Part shown: one piece after another, positions 43,647 through 53,006 of the stretch
How positions within the stretch are numbered: the stretch's first letter is position 1
How the letters are laid out: each line of letters opens with the position of its first letter
Assembly (NCBI GenBank): GCA_035652235.1
Contig: DASREE010000014.1
Coordinates: 154,210 to 218,209, forward strand
Source of the DNA: PALSA-612 sp035652235
Lineage (GTDB): Bacteria; Actinomycetota; Thermoleophilia; Gaiellales; Gaiellaceae
Direction of reading: 5' to 3'
DNA: 64,000 nucleotides
Made by a program: the position numbers and the translations under genes
Notes under the pieces: generated by a model
Told to the model about the DNA's origin: nothing
Databases searched by the model: none
What the model saw: only the letters and a program-made list of their open reading frames with translations

Positions 43647-43865
43647 GTGGGTCGGGGAGGTGGGGTCCTCCCGATGTCGACGCGTCAACAAGGTCCGCGC
43701 GGGCACGAGACGGGCGATCGCCGCACGGCCGGGAGCCGGCCGGCGCGGGCCCAGGCTGCACGCGGCGGCGCGCCCGCGGCAACGAGGCCGCCGGCGGCGT
43801 GCAGCCGTCGCGCGGCTCCGCGACACTTCGGGACAGTGAGATCCGCCGACAGCTCGCCCCGGTGA
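43647..43865 (+). CDS. Possible 72-residue ORF ahead of a GT4 gene
   Basis: The 294-base gap 43568-43861 holds TACGCT (43635-43640) exactly 6 bases before a GTG at 43647. That frame runs 72 codons and its TGA overlaps the next gene's start (GTGA at 43862-43865). Promoter spacing and overlap are both what real genes here show. However, the product is an Arg/Ala/Pro-rich sequence with no recognisable fold, so it may only be a leader or decayed DNA. A 6-bp hairpin (43655-43660 with 43667-43672) sits in its first codons. Confidence 0.35.
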   Translation: MGRGGGVLPMSTRQQGPRGHETGDRRTAGSRPARAQAARGGAPAATRPPAACSRRAAPRHFGTVRSADSSPR

Positions 43866-44860
43866 GAATCGCCGTCTGCAGGCCCCAGGTCCCGTTCGTC
43901 CGGGGAGGCGCCGAGATCTTCGTGGACGAGCTCGTTCGGCGGCTGCGCGCGCGAGGGCACGAGGCCGAGGCCGTCGCCGTGCCCTTCAAGTGGTATCCGG
44001 GGGCACGCGTGCTCACGCAGGCGTTCGTCTGGCGCCTGCTCGACCTGAGCGAGGCGGACGGGAGGCCGATCGACCTCGTCGTCGCCACGAAGTTCCCCTC
44101 CTACTGCGTCCGCCATCCCAACAAGGTCGTCTGGCTGCTGCACCAGTTCCGCCAGGCCTATGAGCTCGACCGCACCCCGCTCGGGCAGTTCTCGGAGTCG
44201 GCGGAGGACCGCGCCATGCGCCGGCGGGTCGAGCGGCTCGACGCGGTCGCGCTCGGCGAGGCGCGCAAGCTGTTCGCCACCTCGCGCAACGTGGCCGAGC
44301 GGCTGCGCCGCTCCGTCGGTCTCGAGGCGGAGGTGCTGCCGCACCCGCCCCAGGAGCTCCCCTACCGCTGCGACGGCTACGGCGACTTCCTCCTCTCCGT
44401 CGGCAGGCTCGACCGGGCCAAGCGGATCGACTTGCTCATCGAGGCGGCGGCCCGCCGTCGTCTCGAGGTCGTGGTCGCGGGCGAGGGGCCCGACCGTGAG
44501 CGGCTGGAGCGGCTGGCGAACGGCCGTGTCCGCTTCGCCGGTCGCGTCTCCGAACAGGAGCTCGCCGACCTGTACGCGCGCTGCCGCGCCGTCTTCTACG
44601 CACCGGTCGACGAGGATTTCGGCATGGTCCCCTTCGAGGCGTTCCTCGCTGAGAAGCCGGTCGTGACGACGACGGACGCGGGCGGGCCGCTCGAGGTCGT
44701 GCGCGACCGCGAGACGGGCCGCGTCGTCGAGCCGACCGTCGACGCGGTCGCGGCCGCCCTCGCCATCGACGAGGAGGACGCGCGCGCCTGGGGGCGGGCG
44801 GGGAGGGCGATCGCCGAGCAGGTGACCTGGGACCGCGCGCTCGACAGGCTGCTCGCGTGA
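43862..44860 (+). CDS. GT4 glycosyltransferase
   Basis: 332 residues, GT-B fold, beginning RIAVCRPQVPFVRGGAEIFV with the GGAE loop near the N-terminus. Donor motifs are LSVGRLDRAKRIDLL and DEDFGMVPFEAFLAEKPV. The GTG at 43862 is chosen because the family N-terminus begins there, although the frame extends upstream to 43799. The stop overlaps the following GT4 (GTGA). Confidence 0.85.
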   Translation: MRIAVCRPQVPFVRGGAEIFVDELVRRLRARGHEAEAVAVPFKWYPGARVLTQAFVWRLLDLSEADGRPIDLVVATKFPSYCVRHPNKVVWLLHQFRQAYELDRTPLGQFSESAEDRAMRRRVERLDAVALGEARKLFATSRNVAERLRRSVGLEAEVLPHPPQELPYRCDGYGDFLLSVGRLDRAKRIDLLIEAAARRRLEVVVAGEGPDRERLERLANGRVRFAGRVSEQELADLYARCRAVFYAPVDEDFGMVPFEAFLAEKPVVTTTDAGGPLEVVRDRETGRVVEPTVDAVAAALAIDEEDARAWGRAGRAIAEQVTWDRALDRLLA

Positions 44861-46110
44861 AGGTCGCCTACCACAGCCCGCTGCCCCCTTCGCGCTCGGG
44901 GATCGCCGACTACAGCGCGCTGCTCGTACCGGAGCTCGCGAAGCGGGTCGAGGTCGAGCTGGTGCGGCCGGGCCGCTTCCGCCGCGCGCCCCGCGCCGAC
45001 GTCTTCCTCTACCACGTCGGCAACGACCCGCAGGCGCACGGCTGGATCGTCGACCGCCTCGAGCGCCGTCCGGGCGTCGTCGTCCTGCACGAGTTCGTCC
45101 TCCACCACCTGGTCGCCGGGCGCACGCTGGCGCGCGGCGACGCACGCGGCTACCTCGACGCGATGGAGCGGGAGCACGGGCTCGCCGGTCGCCTGCTCGC
45201 GCACGGGGTGCTGGACAACCGCATCCCGCCGCTGTGGGAGACGCGTCCCGAGCAGTTCCCGCTCGCCGGGGACGTGCTGCGCCGGGCGCAGGGGCTGATC
45301 GTCCACTCGGCGTTCGTGGCGGAGCGGGCGCGCGCGAGCGGGTACGCCGGACCGATCTGGCGGATCCCGCATCCCGCCTGGCCTTTCCCCGGGGCCGCCC
45401 CCGCCCCTGTACGCGGACAGCCGCTCCTCGGCTGCTTCGGACACTTGAACGAGAGCAAGCGCATCCCGCAGCTGCTGGCAGCGTTCTCGCGCCTGCGGGC
45501 ACGCCGTCCGGGTGCCCGCCTGCTGCTCGTCGGCGCGCTGTCCGAGCGGCTCGCGCGCCTCGACGTCCCGGACGGCGTCGTCCGCGAGGACTACGTCGAG
45601 GAACGGCGCCTGTGGTCGCTGATGGCGGCCTGCGACGCGATCGTCTCGCTCCGCACGCCAACCATGGGCGAGACGTCCGGCTCGGCGATCCGTGCTCTCT
45701 CGCTCGGAAAGCCGCTCGTCGTCTCCGACGTCGGCTGGTTCGCCGAGCTCCCGAACGAGGTCGCCCTCCGCGTTCCGGTCGACGAGCACGAGGCGGCACG
45801 GCTCGAGGAGGCGCTCGAGCTGCTCGCCGCCGACGCGCCCCGGCGCGAGTCGATGGGCGCGGCCGCGCGGGCGCTCGCCGAGCGCGAGCACGCGCTTGCC
45901 ACCGTCGCCGACCGCTACGCGGCTGCGCTGGAAGAAGCGGCGGGCGGGGCCGCCGTGCGCGACGCCGTCCTCGCCGAGGTCGCCCAGGCGGCGGCGGAGG
46001 TGGGCATCGGCGCGGGCGACGAGGCAGCGTCCGAGCTCGCCGCGCGCCTGGGCGAGGTCGCCCTCGGAGCGGCCTTCACCGTGCCCGAGGAAGGCTCGCC
46101 CCGAAGGTGA
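44857..46110 (+). CDS. GT4-like glycosyltransferase with long C-terminal tail
   Basis: 417 residues. Acceptor domain YHSPLPPSRSGIADYSALL and donor part LGCFGHLNESKRIPQLL and GETSGSAIRALSLGKPLVV resemble the WbaZ-like GT4 branch. The last ~60 residues (after EREHALATVADRY) form an Ala/Glu-rich tail not typical of the family. Coupled upstream by GTGA; the next gene starts 4 bases after its stop. Confidence 0.83.
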   Translation: MKVAYHSPLPPSRSGIADYSALLVPELAKRVEVELVRPGRFRRAPRADVFLYHVGNDPQAHGWIVDRLERRPGVVVLHEFVLHHLVAGRTLARGDARGYLDAMEREHGLAGRLLAHGVLDNRIPPLWETRPEQFPLAGDVLRRAQGLIVHSAFVAERARASGYAGPIWRIPHPAWPFPGAAPAPVRGQPLLGCFGHLNESKRIPQLLAAFSRLRARRPGARLLLVGALSERLARLDVPDGVVREDYVEERRLWSLMAACDAIVSLRTPTMGETSGSAIRALSLGKPLVVSDVGWFAELPNEVALRVPVDEHEAARLEEALELLAADAPRRESMGAAARALAEREHALATVADRYAAALEEAAGGAAVRDAVLAEVAQAAAEVGIGAGDEAASELAARLGEVALGAAFTVPEEGSPRR

Positions 46111-46113
46111 CGC

Positions 46114-48219
46114 GTGGCCGTTGAGGCCGCGGTGCGCCAGCGCGACCGGGCCGGCTCGGCCGTCCGCGCCGTCCCCGTGTGGGCATGGCTCGCCGGCCTC
46201 GTCGTCCTCTCGACCGGCATCCGCTATGCGCTCGGGCGGCACGCGGTCGCGCCCTGGATCATGGTCGACGAGCTCATCTACTCGGAGCTCGCGAAGAGCT
46301 TCGCGGCCGGCGGCCACTTCCTCGTCCGCGACCACTCCGCGGGAGCCTACGGCTACGTCTACCCGATCCTGATCTCGCCTGCCTGGGCGGCCTTCCGGGC
46401 GGTGCCGGACGCGTATGCGGCCGCAAAGGGGATCAACTCGCTCGTCATGTCGCTGGCTGCGGTGCCGGCCTACTTCCTCGCGCGCCGGGTGCTCGGGCCG
46501 TGGCTGTCGCTGGCGGCGGCCGCGCTCGCCGTCGCCGTCCCGTCCATGGTGTACACGGCCACGCTGATGACGGAGAACGCCTTCTACCCGATCTTCCTGA
46601 CGGCCATGCTCGCCTTCGTGCTCTGGCTCGAGCAGCCGAGCCCGGTGAGGACGTGCCTGCTCGTGGGCGTCTGCCTGGTCGCGTTCCTGACGAGGGCGGA
46701 GGCGGTCGCCTTCCTACCGGCGGTGCTGACGGCGCCGGTGCTGCTTTCCGGGAGCGCCGGCCTCCGCCGCTACCGGCCGATGTACTGGCTCGCGGCCGCC
46801 GGCGTGGCCGGCGTCGTCGCCGTCCAGCTCGCGCGCGGCGCCTCCGTGTACGGCGTCTTCGGCGCCTACCGCGCCGCCGGCTCCTCCCACTACTCCGCCG
46901 GCGAGGTGGCGCGCTGGTTCCTCTACCACGTGTCCGAGCTCGACCTCTCGCTCGGCGTCTTCCCGTTCGCCGCGCTCGTCCTGCTCGGGCTCAGCCTGCG
47001 CCGTCTGCCGGGCCCGCGGCGCACGTTCGTCGCCGCCTCCGTGTCGATCGCCTTCTGGCTCGTGCTCGAGGTGGCGATCTTCGCCTCTGCGCAGTCGTTC
47101 CGCGTCGAGGAGCGGAACATGTTCTACGTCGCGCCGCTCTTCCTGATCGCGCTCCTCGTCTGGGTCGACTCCGGCCTGCCGCGCGGCACCACCGCCGCCA
47201 CCGCCGCGATCGTCGTCGCCGCGGCGCTCCCCGGCGCACTTCCCTACGCGAGCCTCGTCGGCCTGAACGCGATCTCCGACACGATCGCGCTCCTCCCGCT
47301 CGGCTCGCTCGTCGAGTCCGGTCTCGGCCTCGACGACGTCGGCCTGGTCGTCGTCTGCTCGTGCGCCGTCGCCGGCCTCGTCTGCCTGCTCGTGCCACGC
47401 CGCTACGCGCTCGTGCTGCCGCTCGCCGTCCTCGCCTACTTCGCCGTCTCGCAGCAGGCGATCGAGCGCAAGCACCGCCAGGAGTCGGAGCTGTCGCTGT
47501 TCGGCGGCATCACCGCGCCGCACCGCGACTGGATCGACCGCCGCGTCGGCTCGGGCGCACATGTGAGCGTCGTGTGGACCGGCAACACGGACAAGTTCAC
47601 GATCTGGGAGAACGAGATCTTCAACCGCTCGCTCGGGACGATCTACCGGACGGGCGCCCCGCTGCCCGGCGACCTCGCCGAGACGCCGGTGACGATCGAC
47701 CGGCGAACCGGCTACCTGCACGGGCCCACCGGCGCTCTCGTCCGCGCGCGCTACGCGCTCACCGACGGATCGCTCGCTCTCGCCGGCACGGTCATCGCCG
47801 AGGACCGGCTGAAGGGGATGCTGCTCTACCGGATCGGCGGGCCGCGTGGAGGGCCGCTGCGGCAGATCTCCCGCGTCGAGGGCCTGTGGCCGCAGGACAC
47901 GTGGTCGAAGCGGACGGTCACGTACACGCGTGTCGCCTGCCGGGGCGGCGCGCTCACCGTCGTGCTCGAGAGCGACGGCAACCTGTTCCCGCGGCCGAAC
48001 ACGGTGACCGCGACCGAGGCGGGGCGCGTCGTCGGCCGCGTGCGCGTCCCCGGGGTCGGGACCCGCTCGCTGCGGGTGCCGCTGCGGCCCGCCGGCGCCC
48101 GCTGCGAGGTTCGCTTCACCGTCGCGCGGACGGCGGTCCCGGCTGTCGTCACCGGCGGGAGCAACCCCGACCCGCGGGCGCTCGGCATCCACTTCGACAG
48201 CTTCCGCTACACGCCGTAG
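46114..48219 (+). CDS. GT39-like multispanning glycosyltransferase with C-terminal soluble domain
   Basis: 701 residues: about 11-12 membrane helices over the first ~440, with an early outside loop MVDELIYSELAKSFAAGG carrying the acidic residues expected for a GT-C donor site, then an outside C-terminal domain of ~240 residues (HVSVVWTGNTDKFTIWENEIFN onward). The same overall design recurs in the gene at 52977-55220 (WLFTDELELSQISRAVEATG), so they are paralogues. Role: transfer from a polyprenyl-phosphate sugar on the outer face. Confidence 0.78.
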   Translation: MAVEAAVRQRDRAGSAVRAVPVWAWLAGLVVLSTGIRYALGRHAVAPWIMVDELIYSELAKSFAAGGHFLVRDHSAGAYGYVYPILISPAWAAFRAVPDAYAAAKGINSLVMSLAAVPAYFLARRVLGPWLSLAAAALAVAVPSMVYTATLMTENAFYPIFLTAMLAFVLWLEQPSPVRTCLLVGVCLVAFLTRAEAVAFLPAVLTAPVLLSGSAGLRRYRPMYWLAAAGVAGVVAVQLARGASVYGVFGAYRAAGSSHYSAGEVARWFLYHVSELDLSLGVFPFAALVLLGLSLRRLPGPRRTFVAASVSIAFWLVLEVAIFASAQSFRVEERNMFYVAPLFLIALLVWVDSGLPRGTTAATAAIVVAAALPGALPYASLVGLNAISDTIALLPLGSLVESGLGLDDVGLVVVCSCAVAGLVCLLVPRRYALVLPLAVLAYFAVSQQAIERKHRQESELSLFGGITAPHRDWIDRRVGSGAHVSVVWTGNTDKFTIWENEIFNRSLGTIYRTGAPLPGDLAETPVTIDRRTGYLHGPTGALVRARYALTDGSLALAGTVIAEDRLKGMLLYRIGGPRGGPLRQISRVEGLWPQDTWSKRTVTYTRVACRGGALTVVLESDGNLFPRPNTVTATEAGRVVGRVRVPGVGTRSLRVPLRPAGARCEVRFTVARTAVPAVVTGGSNPDPRALGIHFDSFRYTP

Positions 48220-48224
48220 CCAGC

Positions 48225-49319
48225 GTGCGGATCGCGTTCGACGTCTCGCCGCTCTCCCACCCGCGTTCCGGCATCGGCACCTACCTGCGCGGGTCCCTGG
48301 CCGGGCTGGTCGCCGCGGCGGGCGCCGAGCACGAGATCGTCGCCTTCGCGCCGACGAGCCCGCGCGGCCTGGAGGCGATCCCGGCCGCCCTCGACGGCAT
48401 CCCGGTGGAGCTGCGGCTCCGCTTCCTGCCGTTCGCGCACGCGTGGCGCCAGGCGTGGAGCCGGCTCGGCCGCCCGCCGGTCGAGCGCTTCCTCGGTCCC
48501 GTCGACGTCCTCCACTACTCCGACTGGATGTATCCGCCGCAGCGCGCCGGGCTGCGCGCGACGACGGTGCACGACCTCGTCCCGATCCGCTTCCCGCAGT
48601 GGGTGCAGGCGCGGACGCGGCGCATGCACACCCGCAAGTACCGCGACGCGGCGCGCTGCGACGCCGTGTTCGTCAACTCCGCCTTCACCGGCCGGGAGGT
48701 GACGGAGCTCCTGCACGTGCCGCCCGAGCGTGTCCACGTCGCCCGCCCGGGGGTGGACGAGGCCTTCCGCCCCGACGGGGCGGCGGCCGACCTGGGCTGG
48801 CCGTACGTGCTCAGCGTCGCCACGCTCGAGCCGCGCAAGAACCTGGGCGTGCTCGTCGACGCCGTCCGGCTGCTGGCCGACTCCGACCTCCGCCTGGTCG
48901 TCGTCGGGGCGGCGGGCTGGGGCGAGCAGCCGTCGCTCGACCACCCGCGGATCGTGCGGCTCGGCTTCGTCCCCGACGAGGAGCTCGCCCGCCTCTACCG
49001 CGGCGCCACCGTCTTCGCCTACCCGTCCCGCTTCGAGGGCTTCGGCATCCCGATCGTCGAGGCGATGGCGAGCGGCGTCCCCGTCGTCTGCTCCTCGCAT
49101 CCGTCGCTGGACGAGGCCTCCGGCGACGCGGCGCTGCGGGCCGACCCGGAGTCGGCCGAGGCGTTCGCGCGGGCGATCGAGCGTGCGCGCGCGAGCCGAG
49201 GCGAGCTCGTCGCGCGCGGGCTCGCCCACGCTGCCCGCTTCACCTGGCTCGAGACGGGCCGCGCCTTCCTCCGCGGCTACGAAGCCGCCCGATCGGGCAC
49301 ACTCCGCGACGGTGCCTGA
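48225..49319 (+). CDS. GT4 glycosyltransferase
   Basis: 364 residues, GT-B fold. IAFDVSPLSHPRSGIGTYLR opens the acceptor domain, TTVHDLVPIRFPQW follows, and the donor domain has SVATLEPRKNLGVLVDA and SRFEGFGIPIVEAMASGVPVV. It belongs to the GT4 branch shared with the next two genes. GTG start 5 bases after the preceding stop. Confidence 0.88.
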   Translation: MRIAFDVSPLSHPRSGIGTYLRGSLAGLVAAAGAEHEIVAFAPTSPRGLEAIPAALDGIPVELRLRFLPFAHAWRQAWSRLGRPPVERFLGPVDVLHYSDWMYPPQRAGLRATTVHDLVPIRFPQWVQARTRRMHTRKYRDAARCDAVFVNSAFTGREVTELLHVPPERVHVARPGVDEAFRPDGAAADLGWPYVLSVATLEPRKNLGVLVDAVRLLADSDLRLVVVGAAGWGEQPSLDHPRIVRLGFVPDEELARLYRGATVFAYPSRFEGFGIPIVEAMASGVPVVCSSHPSLDEASGDAALRADPESAEAFARAIERARASRGELVARGLAHAARFTWLETGRAFLRGYEAARSGTLRDGA

Positions 49320-49460
49320 CATCTCTCCGCTCGGGACGGCTTCCTCAGACGCGCGCCGTCGGCCACGGGGCCCCGACCGGGCCGGTCGTGCGCGCGGGAT
49401 CCGTGGCTCGAGCGGGCGTGCGGGGCGCTCCAACCCGCCCGCCGAGCGCGTAGGCTGAGC

Positions 49461-50441
49461 ATGCGAGTCGGCCTGGACGTCTCGCCGCTCGAGCAGACCC
49501 GCGCCGGCACGTCCCGCTACCTGCGCCACCTGGAAGCGCTCGCCGGCGTCGAGCTCGTGCGGCTCGCCTGCCGGGGCCGCAGCCGCGCGGTCACCGTCTA
49601 CCGCGACGCCGTCTGGTACCCGCTCGTGCTGCCCGCGCGCGCACGCCGGCTCGCGCTCGACGTGCTGCACTGCCCGACCTTCCGGGCGCCACTGTCAGCG
49701 CCCGCCTGTCCCCTCGTCGTTACCGTTCACGACCTTGCCGTCCTTCGCCACCCGGAGACGTTCAACCAGTGGACGCGGCTTGTCAGCCGCCTGTGCGTGC
49801 CTCGGGTGGCGAGGGCGGCAAGGCTGTTGATCGCTGTCTCCGAGGCGACCAAGCGCGACCTCGTCGAGCTGCTCGCCGTCCCCGAGGAGAAGGTGCGCGT
49901 CGTGCCGAACGGCGTCGCCGAGGTGTTTACCAGCGAGGGTCCCGCCGAGGCGGGCGACTACGTCCTCGCCGTCGGCACCCTCGAGCCGCGCAAGAACCTG
50001 CCGCGCCTGGCCGCGGCGGCGCGCCGGCTCGGTTGCGAGCTCCGCGTCGCCGGCGCGCGCGGCTGGGGGCGGGTCGAGCTCGGTCCGGGCGTGCGCTGGC
50101 TCGGCGAGGTGTCCGACGAGGGCCTCGCCCGCCTCTACCGCGGCGCGCGTTGCTTCGCCTACCCCTCGCTGTACGAGGGGTTCGGGCTGCCGATCGTCGA
50201 GGCGATGGCCTGCGGCGTCCCGGTGGTGACGAGCCGTGGCGGGGCGACGGAGGAGATCGCGGGCGGCGCGGCCGTGCTCGTCGACCCGTACGACGTCGCG
50301 TCGATCGCGGCCGGGATCGAGGAGGCGTCGGCACGCCGCGGCGAGCTCACGGCCAGGGGCCGCGAGCGGGCGGCGGCGTTCAGCTGGCGGGCGACCGCCG
50401 AGCGGACGGAGGCCGTCTACCGGGAGGTCGCCGCGGCATGA
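49461..50441 (+). CDS. GT4 glycosyltransferase
   Basis: 326 residues, GT-B fold. GLDVSPLEQTRAGTSRYLR, VTVHDLAVLRHPETF, AVGTLEPRKNLPRLA and SLYEGFGLPIVEAMACGVPVV. Strongly similar in layout to the upstream GT4 and a likely tandem duplicate. TAGGCT lies 4 bases before the ATG and may drive an internal promoter. The stop overlaps the next gene (ATGA). Confidence 0.88.
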   Translation: MRVGLDVSPLEQTRAGTSRYLRHLEALAGVELVRLACRGRSRAVTVYRDAVWYPLVLPARARRLALDVLHCPTFRAPLSAPACPLVVTVHDLAVLRHPETFNQWTRLVSRLCVPRVARAARLLIAVSEATKRDLVELLAVPEEKVRVVPNGVAEVFTSEGPAEAGDYVLAVGTLEPRKNLPRLAAAARRLGCELRVAGARGWGRVELGPGVRWLGEVSDEGLARLYRGARCFAYPSLYEGFGLPIVEAMACGVPVVTSRGGATEEIAGGAAVLVDPYDVASIAAGIEEASARRGELTARGRERAAAFSWRATAERTEAVYREVAAA

Positions 50442-51460
50442 CGGCGCCGCTCGTCGTGCTGGACGCCGACGTCCTCGGCCGTGAGCGCACGGGCGACGAG
50501 ACCTACGTCGCGAGCCTCCTCCGCCACCTGCCTGCGCTCGCGGCGGGGGAGCTCCGCTTTGCCGCCTTGACCCGTCGGCCGGACCTCGTTCCTTCCGGGG
50601 TGGAGCCGGTGCACGTGACCGCCCGCCTGCAGGAGCTGCGCATGCTCGTCTCCGTCCCCCATGCCCTCGGGCGGCTGCGCCCGGCGCTCGCGCACTTCCA
50701 GCACGCGCTGCCGGCGCGCTGCCCGTGCCCGGCGGTGGTGACGGTGCACGACCTCTCCTTCGAGCGCGAGCCGTTGGCGATGGGGCGTCTCGACCGGGCG
50801 ATCTTCAGGCGCGTCGTGCCGCGCAGCGTGCGCCGGGCGGTGCGCATCCTGGCCGTGTCCGAGCGCACGCGCCGCGACCTCGCCTCCCTGTACGGCGTCG
50901 ACCAGCGCCGGATCACGGTCGCGCCCCACGGCGTCGATCCCGAGTTCACGCCGGGGGGTCAGCCGGGCGGCTCCTACCTTCTCTTCGTCGGCGCCGTGCA
51001 GGCGCGGAAAGACCCGCTCGCGGCCGCGCGGGCGGCGGCCGAGCTGGGCATGCGCCTGGTCGTTGCCGGCCCGACCCGGGACCGGCGGCTCGCGCGCGAG
51101 CTCGTCCGCCGCGGCGCCGACGTGCGCGGGTACGTCTCCAAGCAGGAGCTGGTCGACCTGTACCGCGGCGCCGCCTGCCTCGTACTCCCGTCGCGCTACG
51201 AGGGGTTCGGGCTGCCGGTGGTCGAGGCGATGGCGTGCGGCACCCCGGTCGTCGCGACTCCCGACCCGGCGCTGAGGGAGGTGGCCGGGGAGGCCGCCGT
51301 CTTCGCCGGAGCGGACGGGCTCGCCGACGCGGTGCGCCGCGCGCTCGCGGAGCGGGAGCGGCTGGTCGCCCTCGGGCTCGAGCAGGCGAAGCGGTACTCG
51401 TGGGCGGAGACGGCGCGGCGGACGCTCGCCGCCTACCGGGAGGCGCTGGCGGAGGCATGA
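50438..51460 (+). CDS. GT4 glycosyltransferase
   Basis: 340 residues, GT-B fold. DADVLGRERTGDETYVASLL, VTVHDLSFEREPLAM, LFVGAVQARKDPLAAARA and SRYEGFGLPVVEAMACGTPVV. Third member of a tandem set of related GT4 genes (48225, 49461, 50438). Overlaps both neighbours by four bases. Confidence 0.88.
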   Translation: MTAPLVVLDADVLGRERTGDETYVASLLRHLPALAAGELRFAALTRRPDLVPSGVEPVHVTARLQELRMLVSVPHALGRLRPALAHFQHALPARCPCPAVVTVHDLSFEREPLAMGRLDRAIFRRVVPRSVRRAVRILAVSERTRRDLASLYGVDQRRITVAPHGVDPEFTPGGQPGGSYLLFVGAVQARKDPLAAARAAAELGMRLVVAGPTRDRRLARELVRRGADVRGYVSKQELVDLYRGAACLVLPSRYEGFGLPVVEAMACGTPVVATPDPALREVAGEAAVFAGADGLADAVRRALAERERLVALGLEQAKRYSWAETARRTLAAYREALAEA

Positions 51461-52218
51461 GGGTGTCGGCGGTCGTCGTCTCCCACGGCCACCGCGAGGA
51501 GCTCGCGCGCTCACTCCCCGCGCTCGCCCCGCAGGTGGACGAGATCGTCGTCGTCGCCAACACTCCCGGGAGCGAGCCTTCGGATGAGCACGGGGTGCGT
51601 GTCGTCGCGAACGACCGCCCCCGGAGCTTCGCTGCCAACGTGAACGCCGGCGCCGCCGTCACGAGCGGCGAGCTGCTGCTGATCGCCAACCCGGACACGG
51701 TCGCAGACGAAGGTGCGCTGGCCGTCCTCAGCGCGTTCATGGCCGAGCATCCGCGCTGCGCCGTCGCAGGCCCTCGTCTGCTCGATCCGGACGGACGCTG
51801 GCAGCCCTCCCGCCGCCGCTTCCCGACGGTCGGCGGGACGCTCGTCCGGCGGACGCCGCTGCGGCGGCTGTTCCCGCCGCTCGAGTGGCAGCGGCGCCAC
51901 TACCTTCTCGACGAGCAGCCGGACGAGCCGGTGCAGGCGGACTGGATGCTCGGCGGCTTCCTGCTCGTTCGGCGGAGCGCCTACGACGAGCTGGGCGGGT
52001 TCGACGAGGGCTTCCGCATGTACGGGGAGGAGATCGACTTCTGCTACCGGGCGGCCAGGGCCGGCTGGGAGCGGTGGTACGTCCCCGCAGCGGTCGTCCG
52101 CCACCGCTGGGACGCGGTCACCGACCGCAGGCTGCTGACGCGCCGCACGCTGTGGCACTGGTGCGGGATCCTGCGCTTCGTGCGCAAGCATCCGGAACGG
52201 CTGCGGGCGCTGTGGTGA
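51457..52218 (+). CDS. GT2 glycosyltransferase (rhamnosyltransferase-like)
   Basis: 253 residues, GT-A fold. VSAVVVSHGHREELARSL, metal motif LIANPDTV (DxD region), and WMLGGFLLVRRSAYDELGGFDE followed by MYGEEIDFCYRA, the pattern of dTDP-rhamnosyl-type GT2 enzymes. It ends the GT4 tandem operon. A possible 7-bp hairpin (52260-52266 with 52282-52288) lies downstream. Confidence 0.88.
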   Translation: MRVSAVVVSHGHREELARSLPALAPQVDEIVVVANTPGSEPSDEHGVRVVANDRPRSFAANVNAGAAVTSGELLLIANPDTVADEGALAVLSAFMAEHPRCAVAGPRLLDPDGRWQPSRRRFPTVGGTLVRRTPLRRLFPPLEWQRRHYLLDEQPDEPVQADWMLGGFLLVRRSAYDELGGFDEGFRMYGEEIDFCYRAARAGWERWYVPAAVVRHRWDAVTDRRLLTRRTLWHWCGILRFVRKHPERLRALW

Positions 52219-52370
52219 GCGGGCGTGGGAGGCGGCGCCCAGGCCCGGCGCGGGCGGACATCGGTGCGTAGGCCGAATCGTCACCGATCCGGCACGCCCG
52301 CGCGCGTCTCGGCCCGCTACGATCGTCCTTCCCCGTGGGCGGGCGGGGGTTTGGGACGGCACCCGGCGTG

Positions 52371-53006
52371 GTGAGCGCGGACAAGTACGACGCGGCGGCC
52401 GAGGCCTGGAGCGACGAGCAGTACGCCGACCCGGCCGGCTACCTCGCCCACCGGGCCGAGCTCGTCGTCTCGCTCGGCCCCCCTCTCACCGCAGGCGACG
52501 TCGTGCTCGACCTCGCCTGCGGCGATGCCGGCCTCGCCGAGCCGCTGCTCGCATACGGCGTGCGCTACCTGGGCGTCGACCTCTCGCGCCCCATGGTCGA
52601 GGCGGCGCGGCGGCGCGTGCACGGGCGGGCCGAGATCCACGAGGGCGACCTGAACGAGTTCGAGCCGCCTGCACCCGTCGCCGCGACGACGTGCTTCCGC
52701 GCCGTCTACTACGCCCGCGACCGCCTCGCGTTCTTCCGGCACGTCGCCTCCTTCACGGACAAGAAGCTCGTCTTCGACCTCGACCCCCGCCGCTTCGAGC
52801 TCGAGGACGTGCGCTCCGACCTCCGCGCCGCCGGCTTCGACCGGCTCGACCTGCGCCCGTTCTTCAGCCCGCAGCGGGTGGCGCTGCCGCGCCCGGCGGC
52901 GGCCGTGCTGAGGGCGGCGGAGCGCTCGGGACCGCTCGCGCGGCTCGCGCTCCGCTTCCGCTTCAGCTACCTGTGCTCAGCCTCGCGCGGCCGGGCACGC
53001 AGTTAG
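52371..53006 (+). CDS. SAM-dependent methyltransferase
   Basis: 211 residues. YDAAAEAWSDEQYADPAGYL precedes the SAM motif VLDLACGDAGLAE, then LGVDLSRPMVEAAR. The later part is short and diverged. GTG 52371 is preferred because the protein then begins with the expected helix; GTG 52335 is in frame, with TACGAT 11 bases before it. The 3-prime end overlaps the convergent membrane gene by 30 bases. Confidence 0.75.
   Translation: MSADKYDAAAEAWSDEQYADPAGYLAHRAELVVSLGPPLTAGDVVLDLACGDAGLAEPLLAYGVRYLGVDLSRPMVEAARRRVHGRAEIHEGDLNEFEPPAPVAATTCFRAVYYARDRLAFFRHVASFTDKKLVFDLDPRRFELEDVRSDLRAAGFDRLDLRPFFSPQRVALPRPAAAVLRAAERSGPLARLALRFRFSYLCSASRGRARS

Noticed and set aside
49320..49460. Small gene in the 141-base gap between two GT4 genes
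   Set aside because: Short frames there have neither a ribosome site nor an overlap with a neighbour; only the TAGGCT before the next ATG stands out.
52260..52288. ATCGGTG/CACCGAT inverted repeat as a transcription terminator
   Set aside because: 15-base loop and no T-run; kept only as a possible hairpin after the GT2 gene.
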